Positions 32,141 to 42,981 of a stretch of 64,000 nucleotides of DNA are shown piece after piece. The notes beneath the pieces are model-generated. The model was not told the origin of the DNA, made no database searches, and was given only the letters and a program-made list of their open reading frames with translations. This DNA is from Stenocarpella maydis (taxonomy: Eukaryota; Ascomycota; Sordariomycetes; Diaporthales; Diaporthaceae). Positions within the stretch are counted from its first letter, which is position 1, and every line of letters starts with the position of its first letter. The position numbers and the translations under genes are program-made. The DNA lies in the NCBI GenBank assembly GCA_002270565.1, contig NQMI01000066.1, forward strand, positions 1 to 64,000, written 5' to 3'.

Positions 32141-34315
32141 ATGGCAGGCGCAGCTGCACATGCAGGCTCACCCCCTGCAGCAGAGGGGTTACGCACCCTC
32201 TGCGCCTCTGCGGCCGCGAGCATCAGGGAGGAGTGCGACCACGTCCTACGACTCCACAAGGACCTGGCCACTAGGGAGGGCAGCAGCAGCAGCCGGCGGG
32301 GAAAGGATGGCTGCGCTGCCAGCGGCGTGGTGGGCGTGGGCGATGCGGCAGAGGGTGGCCGTCGACAGAGCACAGCCATGGCGACAACGGGCGCGACGGC
32401 AAATGGCAGCGGGATTAGGCTCGGCCTAGCGGGCTGCGGCGAGCCGCTGGTGCACCTCCTGTCACGGCAGGCGTCGCGACTAGTTGCTCTGTTTGAGGCG
32501 GCTAGGCCGCCATATCCTTTACTTGGGTCGCCTGTACCCGTGGGGCCGGCCATGGTTTCCCACGATGATAGGGAGCCCAATGCCATGCGGCCATGCGCAC
32601 ATGGGATGCCGCAGTTGCAACATGGCTGTGGCGCCACGAAGTGCAGCGAAGCCGCCGGGGATGAACTCGTGTTGAAGAGGCTCGACGATATCATATCGAT
32701 TGCATATTCCAAGTTGTACGCGTACCCGTACAAGGATCTGCCGCTCTGCTGGAGGCAGCTGTACACGGACGCCAGCATGCTCAAATTCGGCTACCTGTTG
32801 TTGTCCTCGCCCCAACAAATCCTGGGACTGGAGTGGGACGGGGCCTACGTGGCCCTGTCAGGCCAGTACACGAGAGATGCAGCCGAGCAAGCAATACAGG
32901 AGATGGCCAACACTCTGGACTTGGCCCTGATACTCGCAGGGGCAGGCGGTCTTTCACGTGGCAGGAAATGGATCGACACGGCCTTCGACCTCTTTGAGGA
33001 TGCCTGTACTCCTACCATCGTCGGTGGTACCATGGAAAATGCAAAAACATATGGCTTCGCCGGCATGGCGGGCGCTGACAATACCACGCCGCCACCAGCG
33101 AAGAGGGCTCGGCTTGGCTCACCAGCTCGCACACCGGAACCGGGGAGCGCCGGGAGGGCATTTTCCATGTTTGAGCCCTTCACACCGCCCGTCCGGAACC
33201 CTGTCCGCCGCGTGTCCGCAGATGTCATGGACATGGCAGCCTTCCAGCAGTACCTCGACCGTGCAGATCCTCACCGGGGCCCCGGTCCGATGATCCTGAC
33301 GGGGCTCTTAGAGGATTGGCCGGCTAGGGGCTCTCGGTCATGGAATAACCCGGACTACCTACTGTCACGGACCTTTGGGGGCCGCAGGCTGGTGCCCGTG
33401 GAGATCGGCAGGAGCTACGTGGATGAGGGATGGGGCCAGAAGATGGTAACTTTTGGCGAGTTTCTGAGGGACTATATCGACCCAACCTCGGCGAACCACA
33501 CCACTCAGGAGAGAGCCCCTGCAACAACAATCCAGGCCCAAGACCGGCGACGCACGCTTGCGGCGGCGGAGAAGGCAGGTGACAGATCAGATCCTCTTCC
33601 ACATCCACCCCTCCCACCAGCAGCAGCGACAAAGCCAGCAGCAGCACCACCGCCGCCGCCAGTAGCTTACCTAGCGCAACACCAGCTCCTCCTCCAGCTC
33701 CCGCAGCTGCGCAACGACATCCTCATCCCGGACCACTGCTACACCGCGGCCCCTCCCCACCCATCCGACCGCTCCCAGGACCAACCAGAGCTCGAGTCCC
33801 CGCTCCTCAACGCCTGGCTCGGGCCCCCGGGCACCATCACGCCCCTCCACACCGACCCGTACCACAATCTGCTGGCCCAGGTCGTCGGCAGGAAGTACGT
33901 GCGGCTGTACCCTCCCGTCCTCGAGACGGGAGGGGGCGCGGGCCCGGAAAGCAGCGGCAGCATCATGCGCGCGCGGGGCCGCGAGGGCGGCGTCGAGATG
34001 GGCAACACGAGCGCCTGGGACGTGGGCGTCGTCGAGGGGTGGGACCCGGACCCTGACGACGACGACGACGGCGACGACGACGGGGCTGGCTGCTCCATGG
34101 CGCGCCCATCCTCCAGCACCGGCACTGTTGGTGGGGGCGCGGCGACGGAGGACGCCGCGGCCGCAGCGGCCCGGCAGTTTCGTGAGGTGCCCTTTGTCGA
34201 CTGCATCCTCGAGCCGGGCGACACTCTCTACATCCCCATCGGGTGGTGGCACTACGTCAGGGGCCTCAGCGTCAGCTTCTCGGTGAGCTTCTGGTGGAAC
34301 GGCGGGAAGGACTGA
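32141..34315 (+). CDS. JmjC/cupin-8 domain oxygenase, KDM8/JMJD5-like
   Basis: Putative Fe(II)/2-oxoglutarate dioxygenase of the JMJD5/KDM8 group, which hydroxylates proteins and has been discussed as a histone demethylase or clipping enzyme; the substrate is not evident. The ATG at 32141 is the first in frame (GTG at 32015 was rejected), giving 724 residues without introns. The first about 330 residues form a helical N-terminal region. Then FEPFTPPVRNPVRR and MILTGLLEDWPA begin the JmjC fold (about 350-395), followed by a low-complexity Pro/Ala insert (about 465-515). The metal ligands are visible: HTDPYHN (His and Asp at about 570 and 572) and GWWHY (His at about 704). A poly-Asp segment (about 638-650) and an Ala-rich segment lie between them. 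Its neighbours are P450 upstream and a convergent F-box gene downstream. Confidence 0.88.
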   Translation: MAGAAAHAGSPPAAEGLRTLCASAAASIREECDHVLRLHKDLATREGSSSSRRGKDGCAASGVVGVGDAAEGGRRQSTAMATTGATANGSGIRLGLAGCGEPLVHLLSRQASRLVALFEAARPPYPLLGSPVPVGPAMVSHDDREPNAMRPCAHGMPQLQHGCGATKCSEAAGDELVLKRLDDIISIAYSKLYAYPYKDLPLCWRQLYTDASMLKFGYLLLSSPQQILGLEWDGAYVALSGQYTRDAAEQAIQEMANTLDLALILAGAGGLSRGRKWIDTAFDLFEDACTPTIVGGTMENAKTYGFAGMAGADNTTPPPAKRARLGSPARTPEPGSAGRAFSMFEPFTPPVRNPVRRVSADVMDMAAFQQYLDRADPHRGPGPMILTGLLEDWPARGSRSWNNPDYLLSRTFGGRRLVPVEIGRSYVDEGWGQKMVTFGEFLRDYIDPTSANHTTQERAPATTIQAQDRRRTLAAAEKAGDRSDPLPHPPLPPAAATKPAAAPPPPPVAYLAQHQLLLQLPQLRNDILIPDHCYTAAPPHPSDRSQDQPELESPLLNAWLGPPGTITPLHTDPYHNLLAQVVGRKYVRLYPPVLETGGGAGPESSGSIMRARGREGGVEMGNTSAWDVGVVEGWDPDPDDDDDGDDDGAGCSMARPSSSTGTVGGGAATEDAAAAAARQFREVPFVDCILEPGDTLYIPIGWWHYVRGLSVSFSVSFWWNGGKD

Positions 34316-35264
34316 GTGGTAGGTAGGGAGGCAGCTAGTGTTGGGTGGTTAGTTGGGAACGTAGGAAAATCTTGTGTCTGTCTGTCTGTCTGTCTGACTA
34401 TCTGACTGACTGATAGTATACCCACTAAGACAAGGCCTATCTGGGCCGAGGGGTGCGAGATCCCAAATAGGGGCCCAGCGGCTAGAAAGAGCAATATTCC
34501 CACAAAAAACGTAGCTGCTCAGAAGTAGACACGAAGGAAGGTTGATTTTTCTAAGTGAGGGGAGGGTCTATGGACCTTTTTATGCCCTGGGTCCTTATAA
34601 TAGGCCCAGGGACGCCTGCCCAGCCTTGACCGATGGCATGTGCATGTCTGTCCGTTTGCATGACGCATCTTTGTGGTCTTGCTGTTGGGTCCGATGTCTC
34701 GGCGTCAGGGGCCGTGGGGCCTCCTCTCCGCCCGGCTGCACGGTGCCACTTATCATTGCCAGTCACTCAGAGCAGTAATTGTAGTGTACAGCGGCCCAGA
34801 TCAATTGTCGCGAGGGGGTAGGACGGGGGTCAATCCTCCCAAGTGACGCATCGCATTGAGTCTGTACCTCTGCTTAGAGAGACCCAGGATCTGTAGCATC
34901 CACCCGGAGGATCACTCCGACGCCACCAAGGGATCATCATTTTGGCCATGTGCATGCGCGCGCATCTCCTGCTTTATACTCATCTGCTGGTTACGCATAT
35001 ATGTCGACAAGTCATAAGGGCGGCTTGGACGCATAGGAAAAAGCAAAGCAGGATAGAAGTCAAGCGCCCAACGCCGGCTATTCATCTGTTCACCTTCCAG
35101 TCTTACCTTTTCCCGCTGCGTCTGGTTCACCAAAGAAAGAATAAGCCCCACCTGAAGCATGTCTTTCCGGTCTGTCACTATGTCGTCCGGCAGTGCAAAT
35201 GCGTAGGCGTGACAGTCCGCATTTCTTCAACCATCTCTCCCTAGAGCCGCCACACCACTTTCGC
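34316..35264. other. Convergent intergenic region
   Basis: Separates the converging JmjC (+) and F-box (-) genes, so it should carry both terminators. It contains the TGTC microsatellite listed separately; no gene is supported. Confidence 0.5.
34375..34412. repeat. TGTC/TGAC tetranucleotide microsatellite
   Basis: About five uninterrupted TGTC units (34375-34396) followed by CTGACTATCTGACTGACTGA. It lies shortly after the JmjC stop, probably in the 3' UTR. Confidence 0.85.
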
Positions 35265-38200
35265 CTACAACCGCCCTGTGATGACCTCCCTCTTGAAAAT
35301 CCGGATACCCCAGACGTCGTAAAAGTGTATGTTGTCGATAGTCTCGATTTTAGACATACCGTCCGGGCTGCTTGCATCTACCTCGTCGTCCTCGTCGCTC
35401 TCGCTGCCTAGTTCTAGGTTGTCCAGAGAAAGAACAGGGAAATGATCGCCATTGGGTAGACTGGTCAAGGGGACGGCCTTCTCTTTGCCCTTTGACTTGG
35501 CAGACTTGCCCTTCTTCTCATTTGGTTTGTTCTTCAGCCTCAAAATGCGCTCAACGCGCTCGTCATCGTCGATAGCGAGCCACTCGAGCTTGAGTTCGGG
35601 ATAGTGCGACAAATTGTCGATTATGAACCGCTTCGTCTCGCGCATCACCCAGACGCAGGTATCATCATTGCGGAGGCTGATGATGTGCAGAGCGCGGAGA
35701 TTGACAAGGCCGGAGATGTTCCGCAGAGTCGTGTGCTATAACCCAGGTCAGTCATCACCAAGCGCAAACATTTCATGGAGGGCTTACAATAGCACGGATC
35801 CCCATGCTGGCGGCCAGCTCTTCGAGTTTCTTGCCACGCCTGCAGATGAGCAACATCGTCTTCTCGTCAACATCCCACGTCGAGTCTTGTTGGTTCTTGA
35901 TCATGAGTCGCTTCAGAGTTGACATGTGTTTCTTCAAGACTATGCGTCTGATCTGGTCCATTGTGATAGCTGTCTTTGGCCCAAACGGCTCAGGTTTGTA
36001 CTTGTCAGGCCTCTCAAGCATGAAGAGCTCATTGAGCTCCTCCAGCTGGGAGGCGAATGTCAAGAACGGCGCCGAGACGTTGTCCGTGAAGATCTTGCGC
36101 AATGCAATCGGTTGTAATTTGTTCTCCTTAGCGAACAAGGCCCAGATGGGAGCCTGATTGCCGACGTTGAGCAGCGTGATTCTTCTGAGAACGCGCAGGT
36201 CGATCGCCCGTGATAGCACCGAGGCTTTGACAGGGATGAGATAGACACTGAGCGTCTGGAGGCTCAACCCTCTCGTCGACCGTGCGTATTCAGTGATGCG
36301 GCTAGGAACGCCGCCTGCGCCATCTGCCTGTGCCGAAGCAGGATCTTGCTTTTCTGCGTCCTCAATCTCAGCCGCCACAATAGCCATCTCGCTCTGGATA
36401 TCTTTGATGTTGGCGCTGAGCTCGGTCATTCGCAAGTCAGCTTCATGCATTCGCTTCTCGGATTCATGACCTGGATCGGTGGGGAGCTCCTGAATCTCCT
36501 TGCGCAACTCCCCAGCCTGTATTTCGAAGGCCCCGAGCTTTTCTGCCAGCGTCTTGAAATTCTGCCTCTGAGCTGACAAGTTGGCAGCCGCATTGGATTC
36601 TTTCGGGCCCGAAACTAGAAGGGCGTCTCTGTTCGCCGAAACCTTCGGGGTGTCATTGCCCTTTGAGGGAGATTCCTGAGACTCCTTGGTCGTGACCACT
36701 TCAGCCCCGGTGACAGGCTCAGGAGTGGCGATGTCTGACGACTCTTCCACAAAAATGTCCTCCACCGGCTCCTCAATATTAATGTCATCCGGATTAGGGT
36801 CTTGATCAAGCTCCTTGCCTTTCGATGTCTTGGGGTCGAATAAGCTTTGTTCGGCCTGTTGAGCATCCTCAGCCTTCGAGGCATCTGCGTTGGCCGTGCC
36901 GTCCATATCGGCTTTGCTAGCACTTGACTCTCCGTTGGCACCGCTCTCTCTGGGAGCGCCTGACTTGCCTTCAGATTCAGCGACGTAGGTTCTAGCCGCC
37001 ATTTCTATTGTGTCGAGGATCTCCTGCTGGGCCGCTGCGAAATCGTCCGACCCCGCCAGGTCTTTCATGAGCTTCTCTGATACAGCCTTGAGAGAGTCGA
37101 TGAAGTACTGGCCGGGGTTCGTCGTCTTCTCCTCGTTCGGGGGCTCGTTCTCCTCGTCCCGTGGTTTCCTGGTCGGCTTCTTAACCAAGTAGGGCTCCAC
37201 GTCAAAGATACGCCCTAGCACAGACTCCTGAGTCTTTCGCTCCTCCTGCGCACGGAACGCTCTGGCTGGTCCGCTGACATCGTCATACGGGGTAACAGGA
37301 GGCGGGGCCCCCACTGGCACGACTTGGAACTCGTCATCGGGATCTGAATCATCGGGGTCGATATCCGGGGGCGGCTTGCGCGCACGCATGGCCATGTTGT
37401 GCGAAAACGACAGCTTGAGCTTGGACAGAGTCGCATGGGAGTCTCTGACGCACGACTTGAGCTCCGTAACTACATCCAGGTCATCGATGTCCAGAACTAC
37501 CAGGGTTTTCAACTTCTTGAAACCGGACAAAGTCGGTGGGTTCTTTGTTGTCGTAGACTTCTTGAAGGTCTTGATCCTAGCTGGGGGCTTTGGAAGCGGT
37601 TGCGGTGGCGGAAGTGACGATGTGGTTGGCGGTGGTATATAGAAGGGTGCAGGCGGGGGTGGGAGCGTAGAAAATGTCGGCGGCGGAGCTTGTGAATCAA
37701 TAAGTGGAAGGTGGTGCGTGGACGAGTTCGGAGACACACCGGGTGACGAAAGAGGTAATGGCGGGGGATGCTCGTACAGAGATGGTCCAGCCTGGAGACG
37801 TATGTGAAGATGCGACAGGGTATCGATACTGTGTAGCGCCTTGTATACGGGCCGGCTGAGCTCGACGCGGATATTCCATCTACGGGAGAGCAAGTCAGAA
37901 TATGCAGCCTGTGTGGAAACGAAGCGCGCCAGCAGAAGGGCGTTCCTACCTCAGGGTCTCCAGAGCCCTGGCCTTGCGCAAAGTCAAGAGGAGCAGAGTA
38001 TTGAGGAACTTGCCGCAGCTGACGCTGTACAGATAGGGTTTGTACGCCGTCTCAGCCTTGTCGCCCGCACTCAGGGTGTCAAGAGATATGTCTCTGAGGT
38101 GTTTCGCGTAGTCATAACCACTCGTGACGAAGGTCTCCAGGCCGCCTGCCAGGCCATCTATAGGCGAGTCGAAGGCGGGATCGTCCTCATCGGGGAAGAC

Positions 38201-38491
38201 AATGTGGAAATTGCGATACAGCTCGGCAGCAGCCAGGGATCTGAAATGGCTGGAGACAAGAGACAGGCAGATGAGCTCTGGTTGATGACACTGCGGCGGT
38301 GGTTCAGCGGGTTGTCCATGTAGCAGCCAGACGGAGCTGGCGCATGAGCATCGAGCATGAGGTAGGGTGGTTTTTTTTTGGGGGGGGGGGCTTACATGAC
38401 CGATGATCTCCTTCTGTATCTCCTGCGGCAGATCTGTGAATTGGAGGCCCGCAGAGGTCGGAGCAGGCTGGGCGACGGGATCCGACGCCAT
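35265..38491 (-). CDS. F-box protein with long variable region
   Basis: About 999-residue F-box-type protein, likely the substrate-recognition part of an SCF ubiquitin ligase; targets unknown. Exons 38491-38396, 38290-37950, 37879-35788 and 35735-35265 join exactly in phase. The F-box is split by intron 1: TDLPQEIQKEIIGH, then CHQPELICLSLVSSHFRSLAAAELYR (about residues 18-58). LRR-like segments follow (YAKHLRDISLDTL; KLKTLVVLDIDDLD; TLKRLMIKN; GLVNLRALHIISL). Between them lie a Pro-rich stretch (about 200-270), a Glu/Asp/Ser-rich stretch and a predicted coiled coil (about 530-620). The C-terminus has an acidic patch, SESDEDDEVD. Intron 1 is unusual: right after its GTAAG it holds a run of C then a run of A on the coding strand (38371-38390). 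Confidence 0.88.
38371..38390. repeat. Adjacent poly-T/poly-G runs in intron 1 of the F-box gene
   Basis: On + a run of about 9 T is followed directly by about 11 G; on the gene's strand this reads C then A immediately after the 5' splice site. Sequencing and polymerase slippage are likely here, so the exact length is uncertain. Confidence 0.8.
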
Positions 38492-39796
38492 TTTGCGAAG
38501 CTGGTGCGAAGTTGCCTCGAAGAGCGCAGCGAGATCGGCAGGCGTGGACGAGGAAGTGCTGATAACTGCGACGAGGTATTAATTCGGTTGTCGGCTGCTG
38601 GCCTGGGGCCCTTGCACCTTGGCGAGGCGAGAAACGCAGGCCGTGCAGGCCGTCGCCCAAAAAGAAAAAAATAGCAGCAGCAGATAAGCAATTGCCCTGA
38701 AGCAGACGCTGAGACTGTGAATGCCAAAGGGGGGTTGCATAAGGAAACAAGGCACAAAGGAAAAAGGAGTGAGGAGCCTGGTCGAGAGGGTCGGGCGTTG
38801 TTGTTGGTGTTGTTGTCGAAAGGGCGAATTTGATGTTGGAGTCAATAGGTATAATCCACTCACTTTTGGACGCTGAGATCGGCTTAGATGACCTAGGCGG
38901 AGCGCTAAGCGGGTGGGCGGGGGACGGGGAACGGGAATGGATGGGGTCTCTTTTGGGGGGGTTTGGTGGTCAAGCTGGGGCGAGCGCTTCAGGGATTGGG
39001 GACGGCCCCCGCGGCCAATCACCCTACAGCCTGCAGGGATGCCAAAGGTTCGCCAAGTACATACCTAGGCATGTACTCAAGAGTACCTGGGGAATGCATC
39101 TACTCCTCGCTCGTGTCTCTGCCCCACCAACGAGACGACATACGTAGACCTACTGCAGGGAGCCGAGGGAGAGGTACCTGTGGCGATGCCACTCTGGAGC
39201 CTGCTCTGTTAGAGTATAATTCTGTTTGCAATCAGCTGTTCCGTGTGTCGTAGGTTAGCCCGGGGTACAGACGATGTACCGTGTATCTACATAGGCACGG
39301 TGGGCGAAGTTCCGGCATGAAGGCGCACGGCACAGCGCCACCGTGAGCTCGCCCCAATCAGCTCTCCACATACCCAGGTACCGGCTAGGTGGCAGGCCTG
39401 GGTGTGCGTCTGTGCCTCTGCTCACTTGGGAACCCTGGACCGTCCGCGGGTATTTTAAACAGCAGGAAGACATGAAAAGATATGGCAACCGGTGTATTTC
39501 AGCTCGGCGGGGAGAGTACCGGAGAGACATGCCACCGCGTAGCATGGAAGACAGTTTGTTTCATCAGCAGTCAGCTTCTCAATGCTCAGGGACGGAGCAG
39601 CCAGGACGCGTCCAGGGTACCCAGTCATAATAAGCGATCCGGTATAGGTTTTCGCCTTGCCCAAAACTCCCCGTCCTCTCTTGGGGACGAGGCTACGACG
39701 GACCGTACGTATCCCAAGATTTCAACCTCCCAGCACACCTCTTCTCCAGATATGCGCTCGAATCCGACCGTCCAGGGCCGGTATGCCAGGGCATCC
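38492..39796. other. Intergenic region between two - strand genes
   Basis: Promoter and 5' UTR of the F-box gene and 3' flank of the cyk3-like gene. Contains single TACCTAGG-type motifs near 39062. Open stretches are short and overlapping; none is supported as a gene. Confidence 0.5.
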
Positions 39797-42137
39797 TCAG
39801 ACTAGTTCCCACTGGGCGAATATATCCCAACTCATCCCGCATCTGCCCTTCTTCAATAGGAAGTCCGACTTCGTAACTCCTCTCCCGTCCTGGTCACCGA
39901 GAGTCTTGAGAGCGATCAACTGTATCTTTTGCCCGGGGCTACCGAGATCCCTGCGTGATTAAACGTCAGTTGAGACGGCGCACATCTCGTGTGCGTGGAA
40001 TACGCACCTAGCCGGTATATCGCACCACCACCAGAACCCGTCGCTCTCGCAAGGGACGAGGTCATCCTTTCGGCCGTCGACACCATGAATTTGGACCATC
40101 AGGAGCCTCGGCTTTCCCAGGCCATGTCTCTCGCTCATCCAGTGCTCACACACCTTTGCGAACTGGAACCTCACCACCTCACCACTGTACACGGATATCT
40201 TCTTCTCTGCCGGCGAGGAACACCACTCGTTGAGTCCCTCCTCGATGGCGTTGGAATACCATTGGGTGCGTTCGCCTCTCGAAACGCCCACATAGTACTC
40301 CTCCCACGAGGGGGTTCTCCCGTCATCCCTGAAGAAATGGCGCGAATCCTCCGGGAAATGGGTCATCCTGCATACTTCATCAGCCGCGATATCCGTCTAG
40401 CAATGCAAAATGAAGGAGGTTCCTGCACTGGGTCCTGCTTGTGGAAGAGGGGAGGATGCGACGTGGAATGGGAACCCATACCCAAATATCTCGTTGCTTG
40501 CTGTGAACTGATGCGGCTTGAAGTCCTGACTGTAGCTCTGCCCACAGACACTTCCCGCCCCCCAACAGGCATCCAGGAGCTTCCAGTACCCATTATCGAT
40601 CTTTACCGCGTTCCAAGCGTGCCCTGAGGCATTCCGTGGGGGTGGTCGTTCACCATCCTTGAGTGGGGAGAAGCCGTAACCTTTGCCATGGCCACCGATC
40701 ACAATACATTCCAGACCTGCCCGCTTTGCGATGGCTTCATAGACGCGGGCATAACCTTCGCAGACTGCTTTGCCCGCGAAGATAGCGTCGCTCGCTGTGC
40801 CCCTCTTAATGCAACCGCCAAAAAAACCTTCAACGTCCTACTGCCTATCAGCACATCAAACATGGGAAAGGGTGTCCGCGGCGGCCTCCTGCCCGCCAAC
40901 CACCAATATGCTGCGTCTTATTGGTGGGGGGGGGGGGCGGGCATTCGTTGCGGGACGATTCTCAGAAGCACCGGCAGGAAGTCTTGTTGAGTGCGGCAAC
41001 TTAAGGAAAGAAAGAGAGCGGGGGTGGGGTGGCAGGGAAGTACGAACATATGCTATATTGTGATGGCACCATGTGAATATCGCCCGAGCCTTATCTGTTG
41101 GTGAAGGAAAGGGCCCGCACAGTACGCTCGCCAGATAGCCAACGGTCCCGACGGTCAACGACCGACGAGGGGTATTGTGCCGCGACACTATCCGGTCCCG
41201 AAAAGTCTCGACAAACAAGACATGAAGTTGCCTGCTGTTCCGTAGTACTTGCCGTCACCGCATCGATCTGAGCTGCGCTAGGTCGAGATGCCATAGGGAC
41301 TGGCGGCGGGACATCGGTTGAAGGGTCGGCTGGTGTCCCTCCCGCTGTGTTCCCACTGACCTCGGGGATCGTCCTGATGAACTTTTCAGGAGGCGGTGGG
41401 AGGCGCCGAGCGGGCTGCGTGGGGGGAGATGCTTCTGCTCCGTTGGGCCCAGGTGCCCGAGCTGGCCTGCTAGGCAGCCTGGGCGGAAGAGACGGTCTTG
41501 GAGCGTTCGCCTGAGGCAGGGCCGGCATTGAACGTTTTGGCAACAGCGGCGGCCTTGCCATTCTTGCTACGCCTGCTGCCCTCGAATCCTCGTTCTCTTT
41601 GGCCATGGCGGCCTCTCTATCGCGCCTCGTAGGTGGGAGTGGCGGCAGGTTGGCCTCCTCCAGGGGTGGTGGCAACCTTCGGCCATCATTTCCCCTGTGG
41701 CTCGCAGCCTGATTCAAGGATAGGGCAGATATGGTCGAGGCGTGGGACTTTACAGACTCATTCGAGTTGCGACGCGGTGTCAGTGACTGAGTCGAGGGCC
41801 TTCTGGGGGGAAGAGCAGGCGATATCTGGTCAGAGGCCTGTCGCTGCAGCGCGAGGCTATGAGTCGGCGGCGACCCATTCTGGGACTCGGTGTTGGTCCT
41901 CTGCGGGAGTGCGGGTGGTGCCTTTTTCGTGGGTCTCGCCGGGACGGCGGGGGTTGCGTTCTGCGCGGTGCCGTCCAGGGCAGGAGAGCTCACCTGACTG
42001 GGGGCTCTCGATGGTGGCCTGTTTGGCGGAGGCGGAGGAGGTGGCCTCTTTGTGGGGGCAGTAAAGTTTCTCTGTTGGTTCAGTGCCGCGATCCTCTCGG
42101 CCAGGGAATTGAATTGACGCTCCTCGGTCTCGGCCAT
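39797..42137 (-). CDS. Proline-rich transglutaminase-fold protein, cyk3-like, with apparent 1-nt frameshift
   Basis: Related to fungal cytokinesis protein 3-like proteins, which act at the division septum; the transglutaminase-like fold may be non-enzymatic. ATG at 42137 (MAETEERQFNSLAERI); an upstream TTG was rejected. Residues about 25-270 are Pro-rich with PxxP motifs that could bind SH3 domains. The conserved core starts at CLVCRDFSGPD and YLASVLCGPF. Exons: 42137-41048, 40837-40482, 40367-40008, 39950-39797; later junctions close in phase. Cys in KAVCEGYA, His in GHAWNAV and Asp in LLDACWG, the transglutaminase triad, are all present. Within exon 1, near 41168-41174 (a CCCC next to TCGTCGG on the coding strand), the frame must shift by one base between AQYP and RRSLTVGTVGYLA. 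This is either a sequencing or assembly error or a real disabling mutation. The 210-bp intron (40838-41047) contains a run of about 13 C. Confidence 0.8.
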
Positions 42138-42981
42138 AGTCCTCAAGTTATTAAATAGTTAGGCTTAAGAAAAGGTGTAATGAAAGGTAACAATGAGATG
42201 AGAGAGCAGCACGACGTGGGGTAAAACCAGATGGGATGGAATGAGCGAGGCCGGTGCTCAGGCTATGCTGTGCGATGTCCGCTGCAAGATGACCCGTGAG
42301 ACCCAAAGGACGGTATCCCAAACACGCGGGTACCGTTAGACGACCAGAGATGGACGAGAAGAAGCCCGAGTCACTCCTTGAAGTAACAGCGTGGGCTGGA
42401 CGTGGGTCAACAATTTCAATGTTTGCGTTGATGCAGTCAGCTGCGGCGTGCAGGTACTGCGGACTACTGCCTACCTATTAGGTACACCAAAGGGAAGGCA
42501 ATGAGGGACCTGGAAGGAACGAGAGTGCCTGCACGGATCATGCCTGTGAAGCACACAGCCTTCCAGCTGCACTAATCAGAGCGTTCCGTTCCTTAGTGTG
42601 AGGCGCAGCAAAAACCAAAAAAAAAAAATACATTGCAGTCTGGGCCATCTTACATGACCTCTATTTTATGGGGTGTATTTAGGCATCTATCTACTCCACT
42701 GCGAGCGTTGACTGTGACTCTACCCCCCCCACACACACACACACAGCTTCAGCCTTCTCTGTGCGAGTCCTCCACCGGCCTCACTCAACACATTGCTTCG
42801 GACTCGCAATATTGGAGTGGATGTTGCCGTATGCAACTATGCACCTTGCTGATTGAACATACAATGATTCCACCAGATCCCGGACTACATCTAGTTACTA
42901 AACGCCTGTGCTCAAGTGCCATCCCCTAGTGTAATTTACCCACTTGACACCAGAATCATGCGAGGTACAGACTATCCATCT
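42138..42981. other. Intergenic region between cyk3-like gene and MFS gene
   Basis: Holds the cyk3-like promoter and the MFS 3' flank. Contains a poly-A run at about 42614-42629 and a CA repeat at about 42728-42745. No gene is supported. Confidence 0.5.

Noticed and set aside
33671..34252. 193-residue frame on - opposite the JmjC gene
   Set aside because: Antisense shadow of a GC-rich coding region with biased composition.
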